In this document: piece by piece, positions 45,871 through 58,800 of the stretch
Layout: every line of letters starts with the position of its first letter
How positions within the stretch are numbered: position 1 is the stretch's first letter
DNA from: Collybiopsis luxurians FD-317 M1
Lineage: Eukaryota; Basidiomycota; Agaricomycetes; Agaricales; Omphalotaceae
Length of the DNA stretch: 64,000 nucleotides
Direction: 5' to 3'
Assembly: GCA_000827265.1 (NCBI GenBank)
Contig: KN834810.1
Coordinates: 15,250-79,249 of the forward strand
The notes under the pieces: model-generated
What the model saw: only the letters and a program-made list of their open reading frames with translations
Told to the model about the DNA's origin: nothing
Database searches by the model: none
Translations under genes and position numbers: made by a program

Positions 45871-47854
45871 ATGCACTCGTATATCGTACTCGCCTCTCTG
45901 TCATTCCTCTACTTGGCAGCCCTGGTTCTATATCGGCTTTTTTTCCACCCCCTTCATAAATTCCCGGGACCAGTCCTTGCGGCGTTGACAAACTGGTACG
46001 AAATATACTACAATATCGTCCATGAGGGTGGTCTCCTGGCGGAAATCGAAAGGCTGCATAAGCTATACGGTAAGCCCTTCGATATTTCACCAAGTAAGAC
46101 CTAGCTTAGATATTGCCTTCAGGTCCTGTTGTTCGAATTGGTCCTAACACAGTCAGTTACAACAGTTCGTCTACGACATAGAGAAGTCGTTTTCTTAAAT
46201 CGAAATTCAGTTGCACTTCAACGATAGACGTGCTTACCATGATATATACACACATGGAACAACATTAGTCAAAGAACCAGGTTTCTACCATGGATTCTTG
46301 GCCCATGCACCTGAATCTTCTGTTGTCTTCTCCGATCCACAACAGGTAAAGAACAGAAGAGGCCTATTAGCACCATCGTTTTCTCGTCAGGCAGTGATGA
46401 ACCTCGAACATAATATTCAAAGAAAGGTATAGTTTCGCAACCAAGTCCAAGTGCATTTTCCTTACCATTTGACACTGTCATAATTTAAACAGGTTGACCA
46501 ATTAATAACTATACTCGAGGACCACCACAACTCTCCGGATTCCAGTGCAGGCATATCTCTTGCATACCGCTCCCTGGCCACCGACATTATCACTGACTAT
46601 TGCTTCGCTAATTCCACTAACACTCTTGCCGATCCTAATTTTTCTCATCCGTTGGCAATAGAAGGCCAGAATCTTCTAAAGAGAGTTTGGATCCAAGTAT
46701 ACTTTCCGTTCACCGTCCACCTCATATCCACTCTACCGAAATCTTTCATCTCGTGGCTCTTCCCCGCATTCACCACTATTATGGACGTACAAGAAAAATT
46801 TGAGCGACAGATTGACAGTCTCATCAGCAACCCGGATATTCTTTCTACTACCCTTCATGACACGATCTATCGTCATCTTTTAGCACCAAAAGATCCAGAG
46901 TTGCGACCATCAAGGACATCACTAATCCATGAAGCCTTCACACTTATTGGTGCCGGCAGTGATACAGTGGAGCATGTGTGTAGCGTAGGAACATTTTTCG
47001 CACTCCAAGATTATTCGATTCGGCGTCAACTTGCTGAAGAGCTCAGGGATGCTTGGCCCGATAAGGGTAGACCGTTGAGTTTTACCGCTTTGGAAAAGTT
47101 ACCTTATCTAGTAAGTAACAAATCGTTTTAGCATTGTTTCTCCGAGCAACGATGTGCATCTTTCAGACGGCATTTATCAAAGAATCCCTTCGCATGTCAA
47201 TCGGTGCTATCCATCCTATGCCTCGCATTGTAGGTCAGGAAACTCCTGAAATAGCTGGCCTGAAAATACCTCCTGGTGTAAGTGGAGTTCTAAATAGTTT
47301 GATGGCTCGAGCTAGTTTACATTTGCTCTTCCCGCAGACTATCGTGGGTATGAGTTCGTATTTCATGCATATGAACCCCGAAGTCTTCGATGACCCGTTC
47401 ACCTTCAAACCGGATCGATGGCTGGTTGAAGACACCAGCGAGATGATGCTTGATCTTGTTCCGTTCAGTAAAGGACCTCGTCGATGGTAAGTTATCCAGG
47501 TTTTTAACGACGAGACTAAGCACTTAAAACCATCCGTAGTTTAGGCCTCAAGTGCGGCAATACATGTTATATTTCAAACCTTTGTGAAACCTAAATCAAT
47601 TTCTTTGCAGTTTAGCATGGAGTGAATTATACATCATCCTCGGAAATATCTTTCGAAGACTCGATCTATCCCTAGCTGATGAGAATGTGTATGTTTTTCT
47701 GCTTCGACTCTTATCCTGATTGTGATGATCTCTAACCAAGAATTAATTTGACTACAGCAACACCGATTTGGGACTGGGGAGGGTATCGGACTATATAATC
47801 TTGCACTGGGAGAAATCCGAGTACAAGGCATATGCAAAACAAGTTCATGATTAG
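45871..47854 (+). CDS. Cytochrome P450 monooxygenase, array copy I
   Basis: Intact outlying copy, separated from the rest of the plus arm by the inverted-repeat element. Start MHSYIVLASLSFLYL; hinge HPLHKFPGP; LHFNDRRAYHDIY; I-helix GAGSDTVEH, where Glu replaces the usual Gly two residues after the conserved Thr; KESLR; KPDRW; haem loop FSKGPRR-C-LGLN with the microexon at 47540-47551. The tail ends AKQVHD at 47854. All splice sites are canonical, including GTAAGT at the exon 5 end. Confidence 0.92.
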
Positions 47855-48315
47855 AGAGCTCGAACGTGCCTACGAGGACGTCTTATGTGATAGTAGATAC
47901 GATGATACACGGATAATAAATAATTTTTGCATACTCAGGAGCAGTCTCTTTATTCGACCAATGACATAGTAAATGCGATTGTTTGGAGCGGAATTTTCTG
48001 GCATCGGTGTAAGAAGTGCGACTCTTATTCGGAAGCCATCAAGGAAGCCATTCAGGGTAAATAAGCGCTCGAAATGACCTAAAACTCATTTGAGATTCCT
48101 AAATGTGCTGGGTTTTTTCGTCGCGTCCGCAATAGCAGTCCGCTTACGAGGGCCTTTCTTTTCTCTCACCACTACCCAGTCCGTCGCCGGTCATTATTCT
48201 ATTGACCGGTGTCAGTGGCTTGATGGATGACCTCATTCCTCGGTAATGATGGAAATTTACACTACATATAGTATGTATCAAGATTAGTTGAAGCCTGATT
48301 TTAACTCGATTCAAC
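47855..48315. other. Intergenic, nothing recognised
   Basis: Right boundary of the P450 array. No coding signal, repeat or clear promoter was recognised. Confidence 0.55.
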
Positions 48316-50722
48316 ATGCGTTTCCTACCTCTTAGCTCACTGCTCACCGGGAGCTTTATTACTGGGATTCAAGAACCATTTGTAGCTCCGCAACCAAAGG
48401 TTGCTTTAACCCCAGAGATTGATCATTTCATCGAGGGTACTTTGAAAAACTGGAATTCTCCCGCTGGTGTTGCGATTGCCGTCGTTCAAAAGGACACGCA
48501 TGGAGGCTGGAGTGTTGAGACCAAGGGATATGGAACCGCAAAAACAGATGGGAGTAATGTCACAGAAGACACATTGTTTGCAATTGGTTCAAATTCCAAG
48601 GCGAGAGGGACATTCGAGTGCTTACTTCTTGCCGACGCCCTCGACTTATTCGTTCCTAGCTATTTGATGTTATTGCAGCTGGCCTGTTGATTTCGAACGA
48701 GAGCCTTTCCCCCCGAATCTCTTGGAGTACAAAAATATCTTCCATCATACCAGAATGGGAATTGGCAGACCCTATTGCGTCTTCACAGAGTGAAATCATT
48801 GATCTCATGAGTCATCGCACCGGACTTCCTCGCCATGATATCTTTTACCATGATGAAGATATGCCATTGAATTTGGTTTGTTAGAACAAGCTGTCGACTC
48901 TGAAGCCCTTTAACGATCTGAAGCAGATATCAAAACTCAAGTATCTCAGACCTTCCGCTGAATTTCGGGAAATCCCACAATACAACAACTTTATGTACAC
49001 TGTGTTATCCTACATTCCGGAGGTACTTCTCAAGGTCCCTTTCACGCGGTATGTGAAGGAGCATATATTTGTTCCCTTGGGACTCAAGTCTACAACATAT
49101 TCTGCCCACGAGGCACAAGAAAATGGTAATCTTGCGTGCGGTTTTGGACGAGAACATGTCAACCGAACGGAGGACATCTTCAGCAGGGGTATACCGAGGG
49201 CGATGCCTTACTGGAGCCGTGACGCAGGAGAAAATGGGAGCAGTAAGAGTGAACTTCCCAAAATAGTTGTTTCAACCCACGTTTCAATTTGCAGTCTCCT
49301 CGGGTTTTGGTGGTGTAATATCCAGCGCAAAAGATATAGTATAGACAGTGTTCTTCATCAAAATAACTTACGACTCAATAGACTGATAGGCGACATGGTT
49401 GCAAGTTCTTCTTATGCTGGGACAGAATCCGTCTACCAATGAGCAAATAATTCCCTCTTCCATCATCCTTAAAGCGGCCGCCGGAGTTACCTCGTGGTAT
49501 GATGCTCCGTAAGTCACCATCCCTTGATTGTCTGCGTTGGTTATAAGTCTGATATGACTAGTCCCTATCCTGAGGTGAGGGCTTTTGCTCTCGAGGAGAA
49601 TACTCGTTTCTGATACAATCAGTTTGCGCCGTTTGTTTACGGAGGGGGACAAATTGCTTCATCGTACCGGGGTCATTGTACGTGTCCATGCTGTCGACTC
49701 GGGCACAGCGCTTAAGCTGGTGTACAGATTCTGTTGAGGTTTGTACCTAAAAAATCCTGTGCTTGACTAAACATTTGAATGCCATTCTTGGTAGCATGAC
49801 GGGTCAACACCAGGTTTAAATTTTAGTTTCAGTCTCATTCTGGGTGCATTGAATTAACGGCGCCTCAGGTTTCAAAACTATGATCACTCGTTTTCCGTTT
49901 GACAACGTTGGAGTCGCAGTGTTAAGCAACGACGATGCTTTTGGCGGACCGTTCTCACAGGTTATTAAGTATCGAATTGTTGATGAAATATTCGATATAG
50001 AACCGATAGACTGGAACTCTAGGTTCTTGCATTCCGTAAGCTTATATGATGACTGGCGATTGACATTATTCTGTAGGATAAAACAGGCTGCCACAAGCAG
50101 ACATAAGCAGCAGATGCTGCGTCTTATTCCCCGCCCGACAGACCCGTCGCCGCCCTCCGTCTCTTTCACCTATCTGACTGGAGAATATCGCCATCCAGCT
50201 TATGGCCCCTTGTACCTGTGTGCCTTACCGTCAGCGGGCTCTTTTCCTGTAAGCCCAGGCTGCAAACAACTCATCGATGAACTTCCCATTCGACTTCCCC
50301 GAACTGTCAACATCTCTGTGCCTACCTTTTTTACGCGAATAGAAAACACATGGGCGTCATATCTTCGTTTTCAGCATTTCGATGGCAACCTGTTCAATGT
50401 TTCGGGGTTTGACAGCTTGGTACCTGCTTCGATTCTTGAGCTTGGTGTTTCGCGCGTGGCCTGACGAATGCTTTATTTATAGCAAATCCTCAATCCCTCC
50501 GAAAATTCGATGCAGATGGAGGGACAAAAGTATTGGGCATACAGCGATGATGAGACTCGTGATAATCCGATTACAGCTGAGTTCGCTTTTGACACAGACG
50601 ACAGGAGGGTAATTGGGTTTGGTATCACAGGAAATTTTTGGGGAGCAGGCGCGGGAGTCAAGGATCCCGTAGGAGAATCAATACAAGAGAGAGCAGAAGT
50701 CTGGTTTAATTGTACCTACTAG
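48316..50722 (+). CDS. Secreted beta-lactamase-like serine hydrolase, possibly decaying
   Basis: A penicillin-binding/class C beta-lactamase-type fold, common in fungi as secreted or LACTB-like hydrolases of unknown substrate. Signal-peptide-like start MRFLPLSSLLTGSF. SxxK is at residues 92-95 (SNSK) and YxN at 186-188 (YNN). Early exons: 48316-48600, 48660-48875, 48927-49242, 49295-49338, 49390-49508, a 13-nt exon 49562-49574, and 49623-49677. The first intron has a GC donor (AAG/GCGAGA). The third motif region, expected as EHNGASGF, is present near 49845-49870 as NGASGF, but the frame before it is broken by one base; splicing past it would delete the motif. Later exons run from MITRFPFDNVGVAVLSNDD through EYRHPAYGPL to EVWFNCTY. 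Either a recent pseudogene or a non-catalytic relative. Confidence 0.7.
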
Positions 50723-51116
50723 ATCACAAACATAGTACCTATCTTAAGTTGTTGACGAAGCAGTTGGAATGATTCAATCTCAACATCTGTTACATGTAGT
50801 ACCAGTCATATAGCTGGGTTTTGAAACTCCCAGGCTACAGGTTTCTTTTGGCGCTCTGTTGGCGTTCTTGCTAACGATGGGAGTGCGGGATTTCCAGTTC
50901 CGGCAGGGCCGGGCTTGCCGTCGCGCCCAGCGCCATCAGTTATATTCATGTGCGACCGTATTTACAGCATTAAGCTGCTCTGACCGGCTCCGGCGAATTA
51001 CTACGATGTCAAAACCATCGTTCGACAGATTTGTGCGCGCTGATATACAGGAATAAGTTACAACGATGAATCGACTTCATGGCCGACCATAACGGGTATT
51101 TTGGAACGACGGGGAA
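50723..51116. other. Intergenic, convergent 3' ends
   Basis: Lies between the converging hydrolase and zinc-finger genes. Nothing recognised. Confidence 0.5.
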
Positions 51117-51811
51117 CTACATCCGACTTTTCGAACTCCATGCATTGTACGACATAGCCGTGGGTGGGAAATCGTGTTTACGATAATGGCGACGCATATT
51201 CGAGCTCACGTTGAATCTTCTCCCGCATCCAGGATATGGACACCGGAATGCTAGAGCATTGTCAATACCAGCGAGCTAATTCTTCAGATGCGGGAAGACC
51301 CAACGTACGCGTAAGACCAGTGTGAGTATTCTCATGGATCCGAAGACTACTCGGACGATTGAAGCGTTTATAGCACTCGGTACAGACATGCTTCTTCGCT
51401 TGATGCCCTTGGTTTCGATTTAATCGTTCTTCGTCATTACTTGACCAAGAATGGCTTGATGGGGTAGAATCGCGGTAATTAGCGACTATACGTGGAAATT
51501 CTTCATTGTCCGGAAATGCTCCGCAGTGCAAAGGAGAGTCGGGAAGGGAATTAGATTGTCGCAGCATCGGAGATTTTTCTGCCTGTTGAATGAGCTTGCC
51601 GATAAGTGTTTGTTGAAAATGTGAAGGGTCAGCAATAATTTAACTGACCAATAGCTGCAGCCGATGTCGAGGGGGTATAGTTATGAGGTGAACTGGAGAG
51701 GAAGCACAGTTCATAAGAGTTTTGGTATCTAGGATATCATCTCTCACCAGGAAACATTTCGTCAATACTTGGAAGCGATATCGAAGGCCCAGAGGTTACG
51801 TTGGTGCTCAT
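51117..51811 (-). CDS. C2H2 zinc-finger transcription factor, compact
   Basis: A small nuclear DNA-binding protein with two adjacent C2H2 fingers. ATG at 51811 begins MSTNVTSGP, with ISLPSIDEMFP resembling the LPSI-EMFP motif at the N-terminus of many fungal C2H2 regulators. Inferred short introns lie near 51697-51751 and 51605-51660. The main exon from about 51600 includes MLRQSNSLPD and finger 1 (CTECYKRF...HENTH); an intron with acceptor at 51251 joins HTG to AFRCPYPGCGRRF, which starts finger 2 (ending RRHYRKH). Stop at 51117. The length is about 165 residues. The fingers and last splice are firm; the two upstream introns are less certain. Confidence 0.75.
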
Positions 51812-53595
51812 CGTGGAATTACGCCCAAAAGGCGGGCTGAAAAACAGAGTAGGTGGCAAATTGCATTTGTCGATTTATAGGTCTTTTCATACCTTTATAT
51901 TGCTATAAGAGAGTGATTGTAACAACCGCATCTGGTTAGATACACTTACGCGGAGTCAATCCAAGCTGTTGACGATCTCAGAATGACACTCTTCCAGCGC
52001 TTCCCATGACTGCGGAGAAACTATGTACTATCAAGCTTTATCATTTCCATTGTATAACGGAAACATGTGGATTGATCCCCAAAGAATACTCAAGACTGAG
52101 ATACCTTTCGTGGCATCTGTATCAGCATCCGATTTTCCATACTCATGAATTGGATCCAGCGTTGTATTCGGGATCGGCGTTGTGCCTATGAACAACGACA
52201 TGAGCGTGGAAAACCATGGATCGGCGTACACATATCTAATGCGCGGTGGCAACGGACTCGGGAAGACCCGTGATGGACGATAATCTGTCGATTCTTAATA
52301 CGTCGTCTGGGGGAAGACATTGTATAATTACGAGTGACTTAGGCGAGTCTAGTTCGAGCATTAGTCAGCGAAATCCAGTTATGGAGTGAAGCGGGCCCTA
52401 CTCAGTTGCCCATGGGAGGTCAGTTTGGTGCGAGAATGGTCTTTTGTCTGGACTGAAAACTAATTTTTTCTGTCGAGAAAAATAGCCAAATGTTGATCGT
52501 CAAGGTTGATACCATTGCAACGCTTACATCGCGCCCGAAGTTCCACCTGGTGGAAATCAATAACGTGATCTTCTACTTTTCTTGAAGTATTCGTGTGGTA
52601 CCTGTTGCCTCAGAAGTAAATTCGGCAGCAGTGATGAACTCTTACACTTACGACAATGTCACGAACAAATGAAAGACCATCAAAATACCAAATTGTGGAG
52701 GGAAGATGAAGACCTCGAATCTTGATGGAGAATATTAATATTTGCTGGATTTGCATGGCCTCGAATCATGATCATCAATCGTTGCTTCGTTCAGAGTTAT
52801 TTTGCCGCTTTGTCTCTCCTGTTTTCGACCGGAAGGAGGCGCAGCGGTGAATTCAAATACAAGAGGTACTTGTATGAGGGGGTTTGATAATCAGAGTCAG
52901 ACGATCCAAGGTCATCTGAAAACTCTTGCCTTGCCAAAATCTTCTCCACTAGTGCTGCGCATCTATACTATACCAAGGAGAGTGATTGATACTCTAGGCT
53001 TACATCTCCGCAATCACCCCAGGGCCACTACATTGCCATTAATACAACTAAAAATATGCGCACAAGCAGCGTCGAGGTCAGGACACTGACAAGAGCATAC
53101 AAGCTCACTTGGGTCCTCGTTTCCCTTTCACTACTTCAAGTTACTCTTGTATCTCATACGGACAACTCGTAGAACTCTCATATACGTGGATAGGTGATCT
53201 TGAGATCTGAATGTTTTGTATGATAGCAGCACTGGAAATCTCATCCGAGATGGATCCTGTTGATTTGGGTGTTCAGAGTGGCGTACCTCGAAAGTGATTA
53301 CGAAAATCATGGGCAAACCGCACCAACCTGTTGCGACTTGAATACACGCAGCGCATTACCCGATACTTTCGGCATGCGCTTTTCAGGATGACTACTTACT
53401 ACATGGTATTTGGAAACTGCCCAAAATCTAACTGTCTCGACTGTACTAAGTAGCGGCAACAGTTAATAGGGGTTAGTTACTCTCAAACAAAATAAGCGCC
53501 CACAGTCAAATTGAGCGTCTTTGTCTCTTACGCCCATCTCCACATTCCTATAGTTCTTCTCATTCTTTTAATAGTTCAACGTTACTATTTTGTAC
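51812..53595. other. Intergenic, nothing recognised
   Basis: 1.8 kb upstream of both divergent genes. Open frames here (for example 52802-53089) have no family resemblance. It may hold promoters of the zinc-finger gene and the F-box gene. Confidence 0.5.
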
Positions 53596-55356
53596 ATGGA
53601 TTCCCAACTCACTATCAGTTTGCCCCACGATTCTCCCTCATCTGAGCCCATCTGCCTGCGACCGTTGCCTGTCGATGAAGAAAATCATCCAGATCAGCGT
53701 TTTGAGTATCTGTCAGTAACTAGCTTTCTAACCGTTTTAAAACATTGATATAAGCTTTATCTTAGAAAGATTCAGGCCAGACACTATCCGTACCATGATG
53801 ATCTATCGGCATTCGCGGAATGTCCGGATTCAGTCTGGTTGGACATAATCGACCGAATTACTGAGTGTTCTGCCCTTTACAACTTCATTTTGGCTTCATC
53901 AAGATTCTACCGATTAGGTATCCGGGCCCTATATCGTCGGGTTCAGTTTCAAAAGTTTTCCGACATCCAGAATAATTTTGGATTCTGGGTAGATCGTAAA
54001 GACGACATTGCTTCTGCCACCACAGCCCTTTTCCTTGGCGGTAACGCATCCGCTGCATCTACAAATCTTTCACGATTCTGTCTGGGACGTTTCAACTGTG
54101 AACCGGAAAATGGGATTGTCCTGAAACACTGGAATGTGCTACCTGCTCAGATTCTGCGATTTACGAAACTGGAACAGCTGCGATTTAACGCTATACCGCT
54201 TCCTTCCCAGTTTTGTGATCTACTGGTGGAACTTCCTCTTCTACGTGCACTGTGTATTACCGAGTGCAGTCTCGAACCTGTGATGCAGGGATGGTCCATG
54301 ATACTTCCTATTACGGAACTGACACTTAAGAGCGTAAAACCATTTAATTGGCCGAGGTTCGAGCTCGATTTCATTCAGACTTGTCAGAAACTCAAAAAGC
54401 TCCGTTTGGATTGGGGCGTCAGGATCTCCGGCATGGTTGTCAGACAGGACTCTCTGAGATTCTGTTTTCCAGGAACTTTGGAATATCTAGAGCTGCGAAC
54501 GTTCTCACAAGAAAACTGGCCTAGAATATCCCCTTCCCAAGTGGAGTCGCTGACCATGTTACTGAATGCCTCGTCGTCATTACGGACTCTAAGAATAAAC
54601 GGCTATCTTCATAATCTCCAGTTCAACAGCGAAGTTCCTTCTGTGACGCAGCTCAAGACATACGTTGGGCCTCTTATCTCCATCACTTCGCTGTCGCAAT
54701 CATATCACTCCTTGGAAGATCTGCTCATCACCGACTATGATCAACCCATCCATTCCTTTACCAAGGTTTTTACTCCTCAGCCTCGACTTCGAACTTTGAA
54801 GCTGTTTCTGGCACACTGGGATGTTGAAATCATGCACGCAGTTGTTCATCTCTTTCCGAACCTTGAAGAGTTGAAGATCCTTTATCAGATCGATTATCCG
54901 AACGCTGTAAGTTCTGTTTTACTGCTTTTTGAGCTAGCTAAATGACACTATCTGTTTTTTAAGGACCTTTTACTGAGCATCGGTGCCGAATTCCTCAGTC
55001 GTTTTCCCGCTCTGACGAAGTTCCACCTTTACAATCCGCGTGTCATCCATCCCAGAGCTAAAATGGAACACCACCACAAGTTACCGCGAAGTCTTTCCCA
55101 AATCGAGCTCGGACCGTGTGCGGATCCGGAGTTCGTCTCTGATGGTGAATTTTTAGCTGCCTGGGAACGTCATACGCCACAGTTGAGGGAAGTGAGGCTG
55201 GTGAAGGACTTTGTGTGGCGGAGAGACCTCGGATCGGGGAGCGAGCAGGATCTGAAAGCGACATCAAGGGATCTGTGGTACAAACGGGCTGCGGGGCCTC
55301 TTGAGAAGGAGTTTGGGGCCATCCGGTTAGGATGGAAGGTAGATCCGGAGTTTTGA
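53596..55356 (+). CDS. F-box-like / leucine-rich-repeat protein
   Basis: Probable substrate-recognition subunit of an SCF ubiquitin ligase, one of the large basidiomycete F-box family. Three exons (53596-53715, 53755-54906, 54964-55356) give 554 residues. The N-terminal about 40 residues are unstructured. An F-box-like segment follows (PDSVWLDIIDRI...SRFYRLGIRALYRRVQF), then degenerate leucine-rich repeats (LEQLRFN, LRALCITECSL, LKKLRLDW, LEYLELRTF, LRTLRINGY, LRTLKLFLA, LEELKIL). Start ATG 53596 is in exon 1; the second exon has no suitable ATG. No target can be inferred. Confidence 0.85.
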
Positions 55357-55810
55357 AAAGGATGGTTTGTGTGTCCCATATGTGTATCTTCATACCTATC
55401 TATGTACGGTATGCGGTATCTGCTACGTTTGGCCCCTCGGGACGTCTATGATAGGATAGGATAGGATATCAAATTATATGTAACGTACAGATTTTCTTGC
55501 CCGACTTTAATTCGGGATTCGAGGATTCTCGCGCTGATCAGGAAGAGTGCGAATGCAAGCATTCGTAAGTTGGGCTCTATAATCTATACATAATTATGTA
55601 GATGTCTGCACTAATTAAATAAATTCTATATCATACCAAGATAGTCAGCAGGACGAGCACCCAAAGATTATTATCAGAAAAACCATGAAACCCGCAATTC
55701 CCGATCGAACTACTGTTCCCGCCCCTCCCAAACCAAAAAAAGAAATCAGACCGACTCTTTGTCAACACAAGTATATATCATCCACCATCATCATCCACAC
55801 AACATTGTCA
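55357..55810. other. Intergenic, convergent 3' ends
   Basis: Contains a GATAGGATAGGATAG simple repeat near 55450. The rest is AT-rich flank with no gene. Confidence 0.5.
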
Positions 55811-58800
55811 TCAATCTTCCTCTCTGAATACAGCGCCCTCGCCAAACCCAAAATGAGCTAGCTCATCATCGCTATCGTTCAGCTCAAACTCGAATCCATC
55901 TTCCATCTCCTCGTTCTTCCGCACGATCATCGATTTGAGTCTGGCGAGGGTTTCCTCAGCTTCGGCCGAAGCCCGCTGGCGTATCTCCGTGCCGTATCCG
56001 TCGTTGTTGTCATCATCGGGTCTCGTAGGGTCCCATGAGATAGCCTTGCCTCGCCAGCCTCCACCGCGATGCACGTAGCTGAGGAAAGAGCGCCATAGTG
56101 GGTCGAGAGACAATACATTAGGGTTCCCGACAACGATGAGCAGGGCCTGGGCACGAGTAACGGCAACTACACAGGAAATTGGTTTTATTATTTATTTATT
56201 TTGATCTTGTGAGTTACTCGGTGGAAACTCATAAAAACTACAACGTACCATTGAAACGATGCGGGCTCGCTACGAAACCCAACATTCGAGTGATATCTGC
56301 ACCAATAAAGTCGGTACTGCTCCTGACCGTCGAAATAATTACAACCCGGCGTTCCTGGAATGGAGTCAGACAGAACCTTTGTATACAAAAAAGAATACTT
56401 GTACACACCTGCCCCTGGAACTCCTCCACGCTGCCGACTTTAATATCCCGAGTCTTTGGATCGCGGTGAAGGAGATTCAGAATCTTTATCCTCTGAGCAT
56501 GATAAGGCGTAATAACAGCAATTTGGTCGGCACCTAAATCCGTCAATGTCAATTTAAGCCTGGGCCGAAGACACAAGAAAAGAAAAGAAAGAAGAAAATT
56601 ATGAACCGGTACTCACGGGCACCATTTTTCCTCTCAGAGACCAAAGACAGACAATACCTTTTCACCAACGTAGCCTCTTCAATATTGAAAAATGACGGGG
56701 AAGAAGCCTCGCGCTGGTCCTTGCCCACAATACCATGGAAAATGAGCGGAAACTTCTTTTTCGGCAACTGGTCCGACGTTTCGAGACTTCGAGTCAACGC
56801 TGGGTTACCGCAGTACTGCAGTTCATTATTGTAGAAATGTTGATTAGAAAACTCGAGGATAGCCGGATGAGAGCGGAAGTTTTTGAGGAGCTTGATGATA
56901 CTGGGAGAAAGGCCAAAAAAACTTTTAGAATGACAAGTAACGAAGAGAGAAAAGACCTACGTCACACCACGACCTCCAACACTCGTTCCCTCCAGCGCAT
57001 AAATCTCCCTATCCATAATCCTCGCCAGATAACTTGTCTTCAACCCCAACGCCGCCGCAATCCCTGAATGCACAATCGGTCCCAACTGCTTATTATCTCC
57101 TGCCAATATCACATTCGTCTTCCCGTCCGCGAGCGCCTTGAGCGGCACCATCACCGTAGGCTCCATAGCCTGTCCCGCCTCATCAACAAAAATATGAGTG
57201 TAAAATCCTTTAGGTATCCCGAGACTCGCAGGAACACCGGCTGTGATACAGGTGGATACGACCACACGGTATTTTTGGAGTTCTTCTTTGGTCGGCATGG
57301 CGAAGACTTCGTTGTCATTGATAATGGAGAAGCGATGAAGAGTCTTGGGAAGCTCGGAGAGTTTTCGGGTAAGTGAGTTGAGTCGAAGAACGGTTGAGGG
57401 TCCGAGGACTGAGAGTTGTTGGGCGATGAGGTCTGCGGCAGAGTTGTTGGGAGCACAGACGAGGAGACGGGTTGAGGGTTTGACTAGAAGCTGCCGCATA
57501 GCCTCGACTATTGTGACGGTCTTGCCGGTCCCAGGTCTGAAAATGTCACAGCTGAGTGAACGAGTGCCGATGTGCGAAAAGAAAGATACAACTTACGGCC
57601 CAAATACAACAAACGGCGGACTTCCGGGAGGCATATTAACTATAGCCGTAACAGCCTCCAACTGTTCTGGATCCTCCCCGACTAGTCTATTAATGGGCAC
57701 AACATTGTCTATGAGCTCTCTAGTAACAGTTCGCAAATTTCTAGCATGCTCTGGGCCAGGGAACAAAAATCGAGCAGGATTGTTGTTATTCATTAACGCG
57801 GCATGCATTCTTCTGATAGAAAGACGATTGAGAACGAAACGAACTTCAAAAGAGTTGCCGCGGTAGGTGCTGAATCTGTCATCGAAGCGGAGGCTGACGT
57901 GATTCTCGTATACCTGGTGAACACGGCCTTGATACCAAGTTGGGTCGGAAGCGTTTTGGTGACGGACAAGGATGAAATCTCCAACGAGAACAGAGGGTCG
58001 ACCTTCCGCAAGTCCTTCAACTTTGAGTCTAGAGATAAGGATTATAAGTCTGCTCATAATATTCACAGCCATGAAACTTACTCGTATCGAGGATGCTTCG
58101 GTGTGAGAGAGGCCTCTTCCATAGCGTACGCATCAAGGTCCTGCCTAAAAAGAGTAAACATAAGTCAGCAAAGAGAATCCCATAAAATGAGAAAACGAAA
58201 ACCGACTTCATCTGCTCCTCCTCGAGATACAACAAAATCTGGAATCTTTTCCCATACGTGCGCGTATCAAACTCGGGATCCATCATACCCTTTACAAGCG
58301 CAAGCACATCCTTCCTCGTTCTCGCCCCGCGCCTATACAAAATGTCCGTGATCCCCCGCGGAATATCAAACTTTGGCAGCATCTCAACCCATTTAGTTTT
58401 GGTCCACGTTGGAGGCCTCAAGCTGCGCCGGATAGGACCATCGATCTTGAGAGGAACACGTTTCCGACGCGTGTATGGAGCAGAAGGAGCGAGGTGCTCG
58501 TGATCTTGTCTATCTCCTACGGTAGCTAGGATCTTACGATGAATGATAAAACGGGTTTTCTTTTGGTAATCGCGGAAGATGAGTTCGAGGGTGTCGTCGT
58601 ATCGACCAGCGTAGGATGGATGGAATTTGATATTGAGAATACGAGGACGTCCGGGGTTGATCCAAGGAGAACCGACGAGTTCAACTGAGAATCTATAGAA
58701 AGGAAATTACTGAGCAAAACATTCCTTTAACGAGAGCAACTCAACCTTACCTATCCCCATGTTCATCACCCCTCATCGACGACAACATCCTGCACCTGGT

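Noticed and set aside
1258..47854. Complete secondary-metabolite gene cluster
   Set aside because: No backbone enzyme, transporter of the usual MFS/ABC type or cluster regulator was found among the P450s; the zinc-finger gene at 51 kb is too far away and generic.
52802..53089. 95-codon plus-strand frame
   Set aside because: No motif, and base composition looks like surrounding intergenic DNA.
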